Source: Dipteris shenzhenensis
Taxonomy: Eukaryota; Polypodiophyta; Polypodiopsida; Gleicheniales
Length of the DNA: 64,000 nt
Assembly: GCA_047967505.1 (NCBI GenBank)
Contig: CM106539.1
Strand: one strand, 5' to 3'
Shown: piece after piece, positions 23,601 through 33,744 of the stretch
Numbering within the stretch: the first letter of the stretch is position 1
How the letters are laid out: every line of letters begins with the position of its first letter
The notes under the pieces: model-generated
The model's input: the letters and a program-made list of their open reading frames with translations, nothing else
Databases searched by the model: none
Told to the model about the DNA's origin: nothing
Program-made: the position numbers and the translations under genes

Positions 23601-24664
23601 GTGCTTAATAGTGATGTGATGAAAAGATGGGTGACAAGATATGAGGATGCAAAGGCAAGAAGACAAGAAGAAAGGGCCCTTTTTTGTACACACCATGGAT
23701 CTCGTGTGCCATACCCTCAGTATCTAAGAGCACTTCCAAAGGATCATTCATGTGGATTGGCTACTTGACGAAATGGAGAAAGCAAAGAAAGACGAGGGGA
23801 TGCATGTCACAATGGAAGAATGGGAGTATGCTAGGGGATGCATGAGCAAGGTCGGTATATAGAATGTTATGCATAAGTTAGGAGCTTTCAATAATTTAGA
23901 TTGCTTATTTAATTGATTTTGTCTTGGTGTAGTGCACTATGTTCAATGCTATATGGTGTGAGGGCAAGCATTTTCAAACACAACGGATTGATGATAAGAG
24001 AAATACACAAGATTGTGGCATCATTGCTAGCTTTGAGGGAGCCAATGGAGCCATGGATGATTATTGTGGCATAATCCAAGATATTATTAAGCTTGACTTT
24101 CGACGCTTCTTTGTGTATGTTTTGGATGTAAAGTGGTTTAAGGATGTGGTGGAAAGAGGCCCTAATGCAACAATCAAACGCCATGCAAGTGGCTTTGTAA
24201 CTATTGACTCCACAAAGTTTTGGCAAAGTAAGAAGGACACACTAGTACTACCGTAACAATGTGAACGGGTACTGTACACACATAAAAATACTCACTTTTA
24301 AATATTTGATACCTTCGATGCAAGGAAAATAACGTGATTGTATTTGTGTTTCAATTAGGCTGTCTATCAACCAATGGTAGATAATAATAGATGGTGGGAT
24401 GTCATACCTATTATGCCATGTTCCAAAGTGATGTATAGTACATTTACGAATATGGAGCATATGGAGGATGATCATGGCTATGGAGGTGATGATGACCGTG
24501 ATACGAGAGAGGAGGATGATCATGAGATAGGAGATACATATATTGAGGCCATTACCCGTGAGGACGAGCCTACCATTGGTGATGCTGATTTCAATGAGCA
24601 CATGAGTAGCACAAGTAGTAGTGGGTTGAATGTATTTGTAGATCTATACTTGTTTGGATTTTGA
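20673..24664 (+). pseudogene. TNP2-type CACTA transposase, broken (E3)
   Basis: Exons are colinear with the E2 transposase: 20673-20858, 20943-21304, 21398-22136, 22223-22454, 22530-22919, 23008-23087, about 23176-23850, 23933-24270 and about 24360-24664. It has one intron (22455-22529, before the codons for YSIFYRLPYW) that E2 lacks. Conserved strings include HACVNDCVLFRGLH, CPTCGEARYR, SIAELMSWHSSHRSTDG, NHLLDPMHIFKNVASTIW, FMKTLKGLVRQNARPEGSM and DFRRFFVYVLDVKWF. Breaks are TAG 21168-21170, TGA 21627-21629, a frameshift near 21945, a frameshifting deletion near 23205, a frameshift near 23745 and TAA 24254-24256. The start follows an acceptor TATAG. It supports E3 being a CACTA relative despite its CACAA ends. 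Confidence 0.88.
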
Positions 24665-24894
24665 AGTAGATAGTTTGGCAAGGGTTGATCTCATTGAGGA
24701 TGAGATTGAACCCTGATATTGGCAAAACTATTTTACATATTGTCTCATTCTCCTCACCTCATCTAATTTTTGTATATGTGGGTTTGGAAAAAAGCATTGA
24801 TGTTTTTATTAAAATTATGTGCTTTGGTAATCATGGGCAATGTTTGGAAAGCAGTGATGTACACCAAAATCTCACTTTCTGTATTCTCTGTCTT

Positions 24895-25160
24895 GCATCT
24901 AAATACGCGTCTAATTCTAAGTGTAGACGCGCTAATAGACGCGTTTATACATGTGCAAATACACGCACTGGTAAATGTAGTGATAGACAGGCCCATATTT
25001 TCTCAGTGTAGACATGCTAGTAGACACGATAATACATGTGTAAATAGACGCGCTATCAAATGCGCTTTTAAACGTGCCCATCATTTCTCTTTTCAAGCAA
25101 CGCCTATAGACTAGCAGGCACATCTATCAAGTGCGTCTATAGTTGCTTTGTGTTGTTGTG
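24895..25160. repeat. E3 right subterminal repeats and terminus
   Basis: About fifteen TAGACGC/GCGTCTA-type motifs, in both orientations, run up to the terminus GTTGTTGTG at 25160. Confidence 0.8.
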
Positions 25161-25163
25161 CTT

Positions 25164-25673
25164 GTGGGCTGCAAAGATGTCTCGGATCTCTGTTTGTCGA
25201 GATGTCTCTCATTGTGGCGAAGAAAGTGGTCTCCTCAACTTTTGTATCAGATGGGCTATGTTAAGAGTGATGCCTCGTCCTTGGCGATCTCCTCTGGGGA
25301 GGAGAGCCAAAATGATCATGCATGCTCTAGTCACTCTCTGTGTCATGTGTGGTCTTTGTGTCTCTAGTTCAGTAGCATTGTGTCATCTCTCCCCGCTTAT
25401 CCACATTGCCCTCATGTCAGCTAGCTCCTCCTCCTCCACCCCACTATGTCTTGGAGCTGACTCAAATGCACAAAAGTCCATGGCACATCACGGTGCTCGA
25501 TCTACCTCAGCCTCCTGTGGCACGGTCACTTCCTACTACTACTGCTGCTGTCTGATCTGTCTCAATAGTGTCTCTCTGTGCCATTGCATCTCAATCAAAT
25601 AGAGCCTAACCCATACCTAATCATGGAAGTGGATCATCCATGAGAGTGGACGAAAGCCATACCCCTCCTGTAG

Positions 25674-25677
<4 letters not shown>
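25164..25677. other. No recognised gene
   Basis: An open frame begun inside the E3 end runs to 25602, rich in Ser/Cys/Leu with no domain I recognise. It probably reflects host DNA next to the insertion. Nothing else is supported here. Confidence 0.4.
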
Positions 25678-25705
<28 letters not shown>

Positions 25706-25770
25706 TTGTATTAACGTCTTTGAAAGGCCTCATGGGCCTATGAGACAAAAAAAGAATCAAGAAAGTAACT
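25678..25770. repeat. GA microsatellite with linked dispersed segment (third copy)
   Basis: A (GA)n run is followed by tattaacgtctttgaaaggc and a short stretch ending GGGCCTATGAGAC. Related copies lie at 3437-3530 and 17584-17660. All three have the run on the same side, so the pair is a unit, perhaps the end of a retroelement. Confidence 0.6.
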
Positions 25771-25949
25771 CATAGCCATGTGGACCTCTTCCTTTCTCTT
25801 TGGCAAACCTCCTTTGTATTGCTCCCTTTTTTGTTTGCTCTCCTAAGCCTCCCTTCTAGTCTCTCCTTGAATGACTTGTGAGCGTCAATATAGATGAGCA
25901 AATCGTTGACTCTCTCTCCCTTTGCACCATTATTTCTCTTCAATGAGTG

Positions 25950-26360
25950 AGTTATGGGACCCCCTCCCCTCCCTTCCTTCTCCTCCCCCCTCCCTTCTTC
26001 CCTTTTCTTACCTCCTCTCTTCCCTCCCCCTCCCCCTCCCCTCCCTCCCCCCCCCCCCCCAACCCTCTCCCCCCACCTTCCCTCCCTTCCATTCCCTCCC
26101 CCCTTCCCCTCCCCTCTTACCCTCCCCTTAATTTCCCTCTCCCCCTCTCTCTCTCTCTCTCTCTCTTCCTTTCCTCTCTTTCGTTCCCTTGCTCCAAGCA
26201 ATAACCTCACATCTCCCCATTCCCCCTCCCCCTTCTCTTCTCCCCACTGCAAACCCCCCCCCCAAATCCCCCCTCCTCTCCTTCCCTGCCCTCCCTCCTC
26301 ACAGTTGCAGCCCCTTGCCTCCCATTCCTCTCCCTCCTTCATTTACCTCCCACAATAGTG
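25950..26360. repeat. Pyrimidine tract
   Basis: About 400 bp are almost pure C and T on the plus strand, including a C run near 26046-26060 and a (CT)n run near 26144-26164. Long Pro/Ser frames here are composition artefacts. Confidence 0.85.
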
Positions 26361-26399
26361 ATCATCCTCAAAAAGAGAATCTTTGTGCGACCGGATTAT

Positions 26400-26875
26400 A
26401 GTCAACACTCCTTACAAATGATGTGAAACTTTGCGAGTATAAGGGCCATACTCAATGAAATGTTTTTACAAAGTCTCATATACATATGTGTGGTATAAGC
26501 ATGCCAATTCAATGTTTCTTGATAATTGTCCACAATGTGTTTTGAAAAATGGAAACATGTGCATGTCCCACCATAACATTATGTCACATCCTTAGAAAAC
26601 TTTGAAAGTATAAGGGCCTTAATCGTTTAAAAATCTTTGCAAAGTTTCATGACCATTAGATAAATACAAGTATTGGTATACCCACATACATACAAGTATG
26701 GTATAACCATACCGATGTCCAATTCCATGGCCAAAAATGAGAAAATGTGCAGGTCTGACCATGCAAATAATATCCAAACCTTATGAAGTTTTGCAAATAA
26801 TCGGCCTTATTCATACAAATGGTAGTTTCAAAGTTAATTAACCATCGAACACATATACTTATGGCATAAGCGTGC
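26400..26875. repeat. Tandem repeat, about 185 bp, three units
   Basis: Related units start near 26425, 26600 and 26788. Each holds AAACTTTG..AGTATAAGGGCC or a variant and a later GGTATAAGCATGCC-like stretch. It lies directly beside the satellite that follows and may be a diverged form of it. Confidence 0.6.
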
Positions 26876-27547
26876 CGACACATCACTTTTTTGCATCCTT
26901 GAGCTTCTAGCATATGTATATGTGTCTGATGGGAATGATACTTTGTAGAGGTCTTAGTGTGAATAAGATCTTTGTGCTTGCAAATTTTGATGTGAGTATT
27001 GGATATCATCTGCATGGTTGGGCATGCATATCCCCACATTTCTTATAATGCACCATTCATGAGTATTAAAAAATATGCATCGGTATGCTTCTAACAAATG
27101 TGTGTGTGTCTAATGGGAATGATATTTTGCACAAGACTTAGGATGAGTAAGGACTTTATGGGCATGCGTGTTTCACATTTCTTACCATGCATCATAGGTC
27201 CTTGTGCTATGCAAACTTTGACGTGGCGTAGGTGTCATCTACATGGCTAGGCATGCATATTTCCACATATCTTTCCATGCATCATGCAGAAGTGTTGAAA
27301 ACATGCATCGATATGCTTCTAGCCAAGTTTGTGTGTCTGATAATATGAGACTTTGCGGAAGAGTTAACATGAGTAAAGATTCTTATTCTTGCAAACTTCG
27401 ATGTAGATCAATATCATCTTCATGGTTGGGTATGATTATTTTCACATTTCTTACCATGCATCATGCATGAGTGTTAAAAGATATGCATCGATGTAGTTCT
27501 AGTATGTGTGTGTGTGCGCACGCACGTGTGTGTGTGTGTGTGTGTGA

Positions 27548-27581
<34 letters not shown>

Positions 27582-29045
27582 ACGCGCGCGCGTGTCCAAT
27601 GGGTATGATACTTTAGTTAGGCCTTAAATGTGCATAAGATCCTTGTGCTTGAATATTTTTACATGGATTGGATATCCTTGTGCTTGCAAAGTTTGACATG
27701 GATCAGATATCATATACATTGCATGCATATTTTCACCTTTCTTACCATGCATCATACATAATTGTTAAAAAATATGCATCGGTGTGCTTCTCGCATATTG
27801 TGTGTATGTCAAATGTGTATGATACTTTGTAGCGGCATTAACATGAGTAACATCTTTGTGGTTGTAAGCTTTGATGTGGATTATTGCATGGTTAGGTGTG
27901 CATATTTCTACATTTCTTACTTGTGTCGTGCATGATTAGGCATGCATATTTCCACATCTCTTACCATGTATCGTGCATGAGTGTTAAAAATAGGCATCGA
28001 TGTGTTTCTAGCATATGTATGTATGTTCAATGGGTATGATACTTTTCATAGGCCTCTATGTGAGTAAGATCCTTGTACTTGCAAACTTTTATGTGTATCA
28101 AATATCATTTACATGATTTGGGCATGCATATTTTCACATTTCTTCGCATGCATCGTGCATGGGTGTGAAAATTATGCATCGCTATGCTTCTAGCTTATGT
28201 ATGTGTGTTCAATTGATATGATACTTTGCCCAAGACTTATCCTTGTGCTTGCAATGTGAATTGGACATCATATGCATGGTTGGGCATGTGTATTTCCACA
28301 TTCTTTACCATGCATCATGCATGAATGTTAAAAATATGCATCACTATACTGCTAACATATGTGGATGTATCTGATGGATATGATACTTTGCATAAGCCTT
28401 ACTATGAGTAAGATTCCTATGTTTGCAAAGTTTTTTATGAATAGGATATCATCTACATGGTTGGACATGCATATTTTCATATTTCTTACCATACCTTGTG
28501 CATGAGTTCCATAAAATATGCATTGGTATGCTTCTAGCATATGTATGCATGTTCGACGGATATGACACTTTGCATAGGCCTTAATGTGAGTAAGATACTT
28601 GTGCTTGCAAATTTGGACCTGGATCATACATCATATGCATGGTTCAGCATTCATATTTGCCATACATCGTGTATGAGTGTTACAAAATATGCATCAGTGT
28701 GCTTCTTACATATATGTGTGTGTTTGATGGGTATGATACCGTTCACAAGCCTTAATGCGAGTAATATCCTTGTGTTAACAAAGTTTAGTGTGGATTGGAT
28801 ATCACTTGCATGGTTAGACACACGTATTTTCACATTTTTTACCATACATCGTGCATGAGTGTTAAAAATATGCATTGTTGTGCTTCTAGCATTTTTTGTG
28901 TATGTCCGCCGATGATCATGATACTTTACACAAGCCTTACAGTAACTATGAATAACATCCTGTGTTTGATGTAAGTAACATCCTGTGTTTGCAAAGCTTT
29001 ACATGGGATGGAACATCATCTCCACTGTTGGGCGTGCATATTTCC
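26876..29045. repeat. Satellite array, about 180-bp unit
   Basis: About eleven diverged tandem units are marked by CATTTCTTACCATGCATC followed by ATGCATGAGTGTTAAAAATA, a GCTTCTAGCATATGTGTG block, ATGATACTTTGCATAGGCC and TTGTGCTTGCAAA. Anchor positions near 27458, 27739, 27961, 28137, 28303, 28480, 28655, 28835 and 29043 give spacings mostly of 166-186 bp. Larger gaps hold a GT-rich expansion at 27505-27597 or an internal duplication. Short frames in it are not genes. Confidence 0.85.
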
Positions 29046-29965
29046 ACATTTCTTACCATAGATTTAGGGTTTAGAGTATATAGTTTAGGGTATAGAGTAT
29101 ATGGTTTAGGATATAGGGTCTAGAGTCTAATGTTTAGGGTTTAGCGTATAAGGTCTATGGTTTAAAAATTTAGGGTCTAAGGTATAAGGTCTAGGATCCA
29201 AGGCTAAGGGTATAGTATAAGGGTTTAGTGGGGCAAGTATAGGGTTTAGGCCATATGATCTAGGATTTTGGATCTAGGGCCTAAGGTTTAGGATCTAGAG
29301 TTTAGGTGTTTGAGTCTAAGATATAGCCTGTAGGGTTTAATCTATAGGGTTAAGGATTCACGGTTTCATAGTTTAAGGTCTAGCATCTAGGATCTAGGAT
29401 TTAAGGAATACGATTTAGGCTGTAGGATATTCCGCTTAAGGTATCATGGGATTTTAGTTTAACGATATAAGGTTTGGATTTAGGGTTTAGAGATTAGAGT
29501 ATATGTACAAAGTTTAAGATATAGGGATTAGGGTTTCGATTATAGGATTTAAGATATAAGGTTACATTCAAGTCTAGGGTTAGGGATATAGGGTTTGGGA
29601 TATAGGATTTAGGGTTTATGGTTTAGCTTTTAGGATTTACAATTTAGGATATAGAGTTTAGAGTGTGGGTCTAGGATCTAGGGTATTGGGTTTAGGGTGT
29701 AAGTTATTGCATTTAGAGCTTACGGTATAAGGTTTGAGATATGGGGTTTAGGGTATGGGATATAAGTCATATAAAAGAGTGTAGGATACAAGGTTTAAGG
29801 GTAGAAGATTTAGATTTAGGATTTAGGGTTTAGGGTATGGAGTTCATGGTTTAGGATTTAGAATATAGTATTTAGGATATAAGATTAAGGGTTTATGGTT
29901 TAGGCTTTAGGGTTTCTAGTTTAAAGGTTTAGGGTTTAGGGTCTAGCATCCAAGATGTAGAGTTA
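29046..29965 (+). repeat. Degenerate telomere-like array (TTTAGGG family)
   Basis: About 900 bp are dominated by TTTAGGG and single-base variants (TATAGGG, TCTAGGG, TTTAGGA, TTTAAGG), with the G-rich strand on the plus strand throughout. It begins directly after the last 180-bp satellite unit, in the middle of its TTACCATGCATC anchor. Strong degeneration shows it is not a working telomere end. Confidence 0.85.
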
Positions 29966-30480
29966 TACATACATATGTATATATATAGATAGATAGAGAG
30001 AGAGACAGAGCAAGCAAAAGCAAGAATTAACCTTCCCCATGCTCTCTAGTTGGGTTTTTCCTTAAGTCCCATCTTTACTGCATGAAACCAAACCCATTCA
30101 AAGAGGCTTGATTAAATCATAATAATATTTATAAAAGAAAGGCATGTCACTTTATCCTTCTCACGTCTAAGGATTCCATTAACACATCCATAGGTGTGCA
30201 TGCAAGGCCCATAGAATAGGTGAGGGAGGAGAAGACAATTTGTTTTGAAAAGGAGAATCTACAAGGGCTATAGGATCAATCCTTAGTGTCTCATTTTGGA
30301 TGTATCTTGTGTCTCATTAGCTAAGCGGTAGAGACCAATACCCTTTGTGTCCATTTCAAGAGCAAACTAGCCCAATTAATCAATCTGCTTGACTCAATGC
30401 TATCATATTTCTTTATTACAATAGCTATGATTCCTATGTTATATTTGTACAATTTACTTATTAATCAATAAGTTTTCTAA
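29966..30480. other. No recognised gene
   Basis: A short TATATATAGATAGATAGAGAGAGAGA microsatellite-type stretch near 29980-30005 is followed by ordinary AT-rich DNA. A tRNA-like A-box string near 30318 lacks the rest of a tRNA. Confidence 0.5.
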
Positions 30481-30810
30481 CTATCTTTTAAGAAATGAAG
30501 TGATACTTTTAATTTTCATCATTTGAAAATCAAGGAGTCTACAGAATGATATTCAAAGTGATATTTTAGAGAGAGAATGTGGGATAACTTTAACTTTGAT
30601 CACTATCTTTCTAATGACTCCCCTCATCATCTGCATCCCTTTCTATCTTTTAAGAAATGAAGTGATACTTTTAATTTTCATCATTTGAAAATCAAGGAGT
30701 CTATAGAATGATATTCAAAGTGATATTTTAGAGAGAGAATGTGGGATTAACTTTAACTTTAATCACTGGCTTTCTTTCTAATGACTCCCCTCATCATCTA
30801 CATTTCCCCA
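30481..30810. repeat. Tandem duplication, 172-bp offset
   Basis: The segment beginning CTATCTTTTAAGAAATGAAG at 30481 is repeated at 30653 with few differences, through AGAGAGAATGTGGGAT and ACTCCCCTCATCATCT. Confidence 0.9.
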
Positions 30811-32352
30811 TGGAAAGGGAGCTTGTGATACACCTTTGTTGGGAATGTTTGCCTTTAAAGGCCTTCCAACATCATATTAATTGTTCTTTGTGTCTCAAGT
30901 TGGCCTGTCCTCTTAGTTGTGGCCATTTGGAATACAAGTCAATACTTTTTAGAGAACTTCCAAAGCTTCTTTTAAAGAGAGCATGGGTTGAGTGAAATTT
31001 TACAAATTTGATATAATAGGCAAGTGTTATAGTGGTAGGCTTAACCTTCTTTATATGTTGAATAGACCCAGAGTGGGTTACATCTCATCACCAAGTTTAG
31101 AGACCCACAAGTCAATAAACTATCATTTAGAATTCTCTACAGTTTCAAATTCTACGTCACAGTGCCACTTTTGGGCGATTTATCATATACGATGTAAGCA
31201 ATGGTTTGACGTTAGGTACCACCTGATGGTAACAAAAGCCATGCTCTTTCTTTTTTGAAAAAATTTTCTTTTTGGTGTTTTTCATTTTGGAAGGATTTTG
31301 ATCTAGTTTAAAGATGGCCAAAGTTGAAATTTTCTTAGATTTTGTAATTCTCCAACGTAAAGAATTTCTATTTTCTCGATTATTAATCTTAAAAGGCATT
31401 TGACTTGGTTTTCTTAATTGTAAAAAGCATTTGACTTGGTTTTCTTCTCTTGCTTGGCTTGCAATTCTTGTAGAGTTCAAATGGCTACTTTTTTAGCTAG
31501 TTGCATTAAATTGTGTGGGTTATATTGAGTGTGATATTGGTGAGTATGTATGCATCTTCAATTCAATTTCTATTTGGCATGCCCCTAATGAGTAGGCCTA
31601 AGTAATAGTTTGTCTTTGAAAGAGAAAAATGAAGTATTTACTTATTTTTCTGTTTAATTTTTTTTGGCATGCATTGATTGGAGCAAAATGTGGATTCTAT
31701 TTCTATCCCATGAAATTCTCCATCTTTTTCTCCCAGTTCTCTCTCTCTTCTTTAACTTCTTCATCCCTCGAAATGCCAACTTTTTATTCCCCCCTTTGAC
31801 TCTTCTTCTTTTTCTATTTCTCTCTAGCTTGCAATTCGCACTCTTTTCCGTGAAACATCTCGTGCAGGCCACATGAATGGAATTCATCTTGTTCTATAAT
31901 TTTTTGAAATGGTCTAGAAGTTGACCCAAAGGTATGGAAAGGACAGCTCTTTGTGTTAAAGATGAGTATACCTGTACCTCAAATTAGCATGATGAGTATA
32001 TGTATTATCTCAGATGCTTATTATGGGCACTTTATTGAAACAACAAGAGACGACACCGAAAACTGATGACAAGATTCTTCAGCTTTGTCGCCAGCAGGGT
32101 GCTACACTCAATGGAGGTGATGTTCCTTTGTCTCTCAACATATGGATTAATAGCTTTCCTTTCATGAATAATGTGCCGCCAGCAACGATCAGCCCCAGAT
32201 TAGCTAAGCGCCTTTATCAACGGTGTTTGGTAAATTGGTCCAACTGAAATCATCTGTTTACTGCTGAATGCATAAAAATGCACCATGCATGAGTCTAATA
32301 CTGAAATGCACAAATTTTGCACCATGCATGAGGAGCCCTAACTCCAAGTCGC
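30811..32352. other. No recognised gene
   Basis: AT-rich DNA. A 69-codon open stretch at 32038-32247 (LLKQQETTPKTDDKILQLCR ... RLYQRCLVNWSN) reads like real protein but has no domain I recognise and no start codon of its own. It could be an exon or a pseudogene piece. Frames at 31157-31480 and 31654-31887 look like chance. Confidence 0.35.
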
Positions 32353-32574
32353 ACAGCTTGCAAACAGTGCCTGTGAATCGTAATACTCCAAATCATACCA
32401 CCTGTCACCGGGTACCCACACATCAAGGACCTAGTGCAAGCCAGGTACCAATTGCTATTTTGTACAGCTTGCAAATACTGCCTGTGAATCGTGATACTCA
32501 AATCATACCACCTGTCACAGGGTAACCACACATCAAGCACCTAGTGCAAGCCAGGTACCAATTGCTATTTCGTG
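32353..32574. repeat. Tandem duplication, 111-bp unit
   Basis: ACAGCTTGCAAACAGTGCCT at 32353 recurs as ACAGCTTGCAAATACTGCCT at 32464. The two units are nearly identical to the end (CCAGGTACCAATTGCTATTT). Confidence 0.92.
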
Positions 32575-33744
32575 TTAGTTCGAGCTGACTATTAACTGTA
32601 GGAGTAATTCAGATGGGGTGAGATTCTTTGAACGGACGCTTTATCATCACAACCAATGTGGTGTCACGTGAGAACTTTTATCAGAATGTATAATAACAGG
32701 CCAAATACTACATGAATTGGAAGAGAGGCAGAACAGAAAATGACGACGTCAACACCAAGCGAGGTGATATGCAAAGAGACTTGAAAGACACAGAGCTCCC
32801 TTTCCAAATCTTCCTCCTGTTGCATCTCAGCTGATTGCTACACAACAAAGAAATCGAGCATGGCAGGAGGCCTGGCATGCAAAGCGTGACAGATTTATGG
32901 AGGATTAATTTAGTATCTGATTTCACAACAGGGAAATGCCACACTCCAACCTTAAGTATACCTTGTATTCCTAAAACGGGCTTGAGAGAGGATGTACAAG
33001 AACTGAAAATTCAACTGCTTGATCGATTGCAGGAAAAAATTTACTAGGATGGAATCATCAATGAGAATCTAGCAGCATATAAGAAGGCTCCAATATGACC
33101 CATCTGCTCAGGGATTTACAAAAAGACGCTCCCAAGTAGAGATTTACAGGGGTAATGTCCAAGCCAAGCTAAAACATATATAATTTGAAGGACATGGTAA
33201 TTGTATCAGGAAGGGCTCGGCAGTTGGAGACTGCAAATTCTGGCGGTGCACGATACTAGAACCAGCCACCTCCTCACAAAGGGTCGTGGGTCTTTTTGGA
33301 CTTCTCAACGACCCAAATTAATCTACTCCACATCGCCAACATTTCTCATATATTCACCATGAACGGATAGAAAACTTTGCACCTTCTCTGAGAGAAAGCA
33401 CCCTCCGTTTAATAAACAGTAACTAAGTAGCCTGATCGTACTTAACAAAATAATGGAATCTTCTAACCTGACATCACTATTAACAGTTGAATTTTTTATC
33501 AGCTACTTCCTCTTCTCAACAATCTTTGAGAATCTTACATTCGCTGTGGCTATCGGTTTCAGACAGGCCCTCACAAAGGGTCTTCCTCACCTTTGATCTT
33601 CTCCTGCAATTTATGTAAATTAACAGCTTGCAGCCACCATTTTACAGCTTACGTGGTGGTGGCGGTCCTTTTGAAATGACAAGGACGATGACGACGACAG
33701 AGATAAATTTACTGATGCTTCAGTTTAAGAGGTGTTGAGATATG
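32575..33744. other. Probable 3' flank of the RNA-binding protein gene
   Basis: No coding region is recognised. It lies downstream of the minus-strand gene that stops at 33745, so part is probably its 3' untranslated region. I cannot place the polyadenylation site. Confidence 0.35.

Larger units (their letters stand above)
17797..25160 (+). mobile_element. CACTA-like element E3 with CACAA ends, 7.4 kb
   Basis: The left end CACAACAAGACAAAGCAC (17797) and the right end read inward CACAACAACACAAAGCAA (ending 25160) agree at 23 of the first 26 positions. CTT flanks both sides (17794-17796 and 25161-25163). The interior has the CACTA plan seen in E2: subterminal repeats, a leftward gene, a low-complexity array, a divergent start region and a rightward TNP2 gene. 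The subterminal motif differs from that of E2 (AGACGCGTCTATAG-like). The terminal CACAA instead of CACTA is unusual. Both genes are broken, so this copy is non-autonomous. Confidence 0.85.

Noticed and set aside
25922-26401. Proline/serine-rich frames on the plus strand and a Gly/Glu/Arg-rich frame on the minus strand
   Set aside because: Products of the pyrimidine tract; composition alone keeps all frames open.
30306-30350. tRNA-like string TAGCTAAGCGGTAGAGACC
   Set aside because: It resembles an A box, but no B box, anticodon arm or acceptor stem could be found around it.
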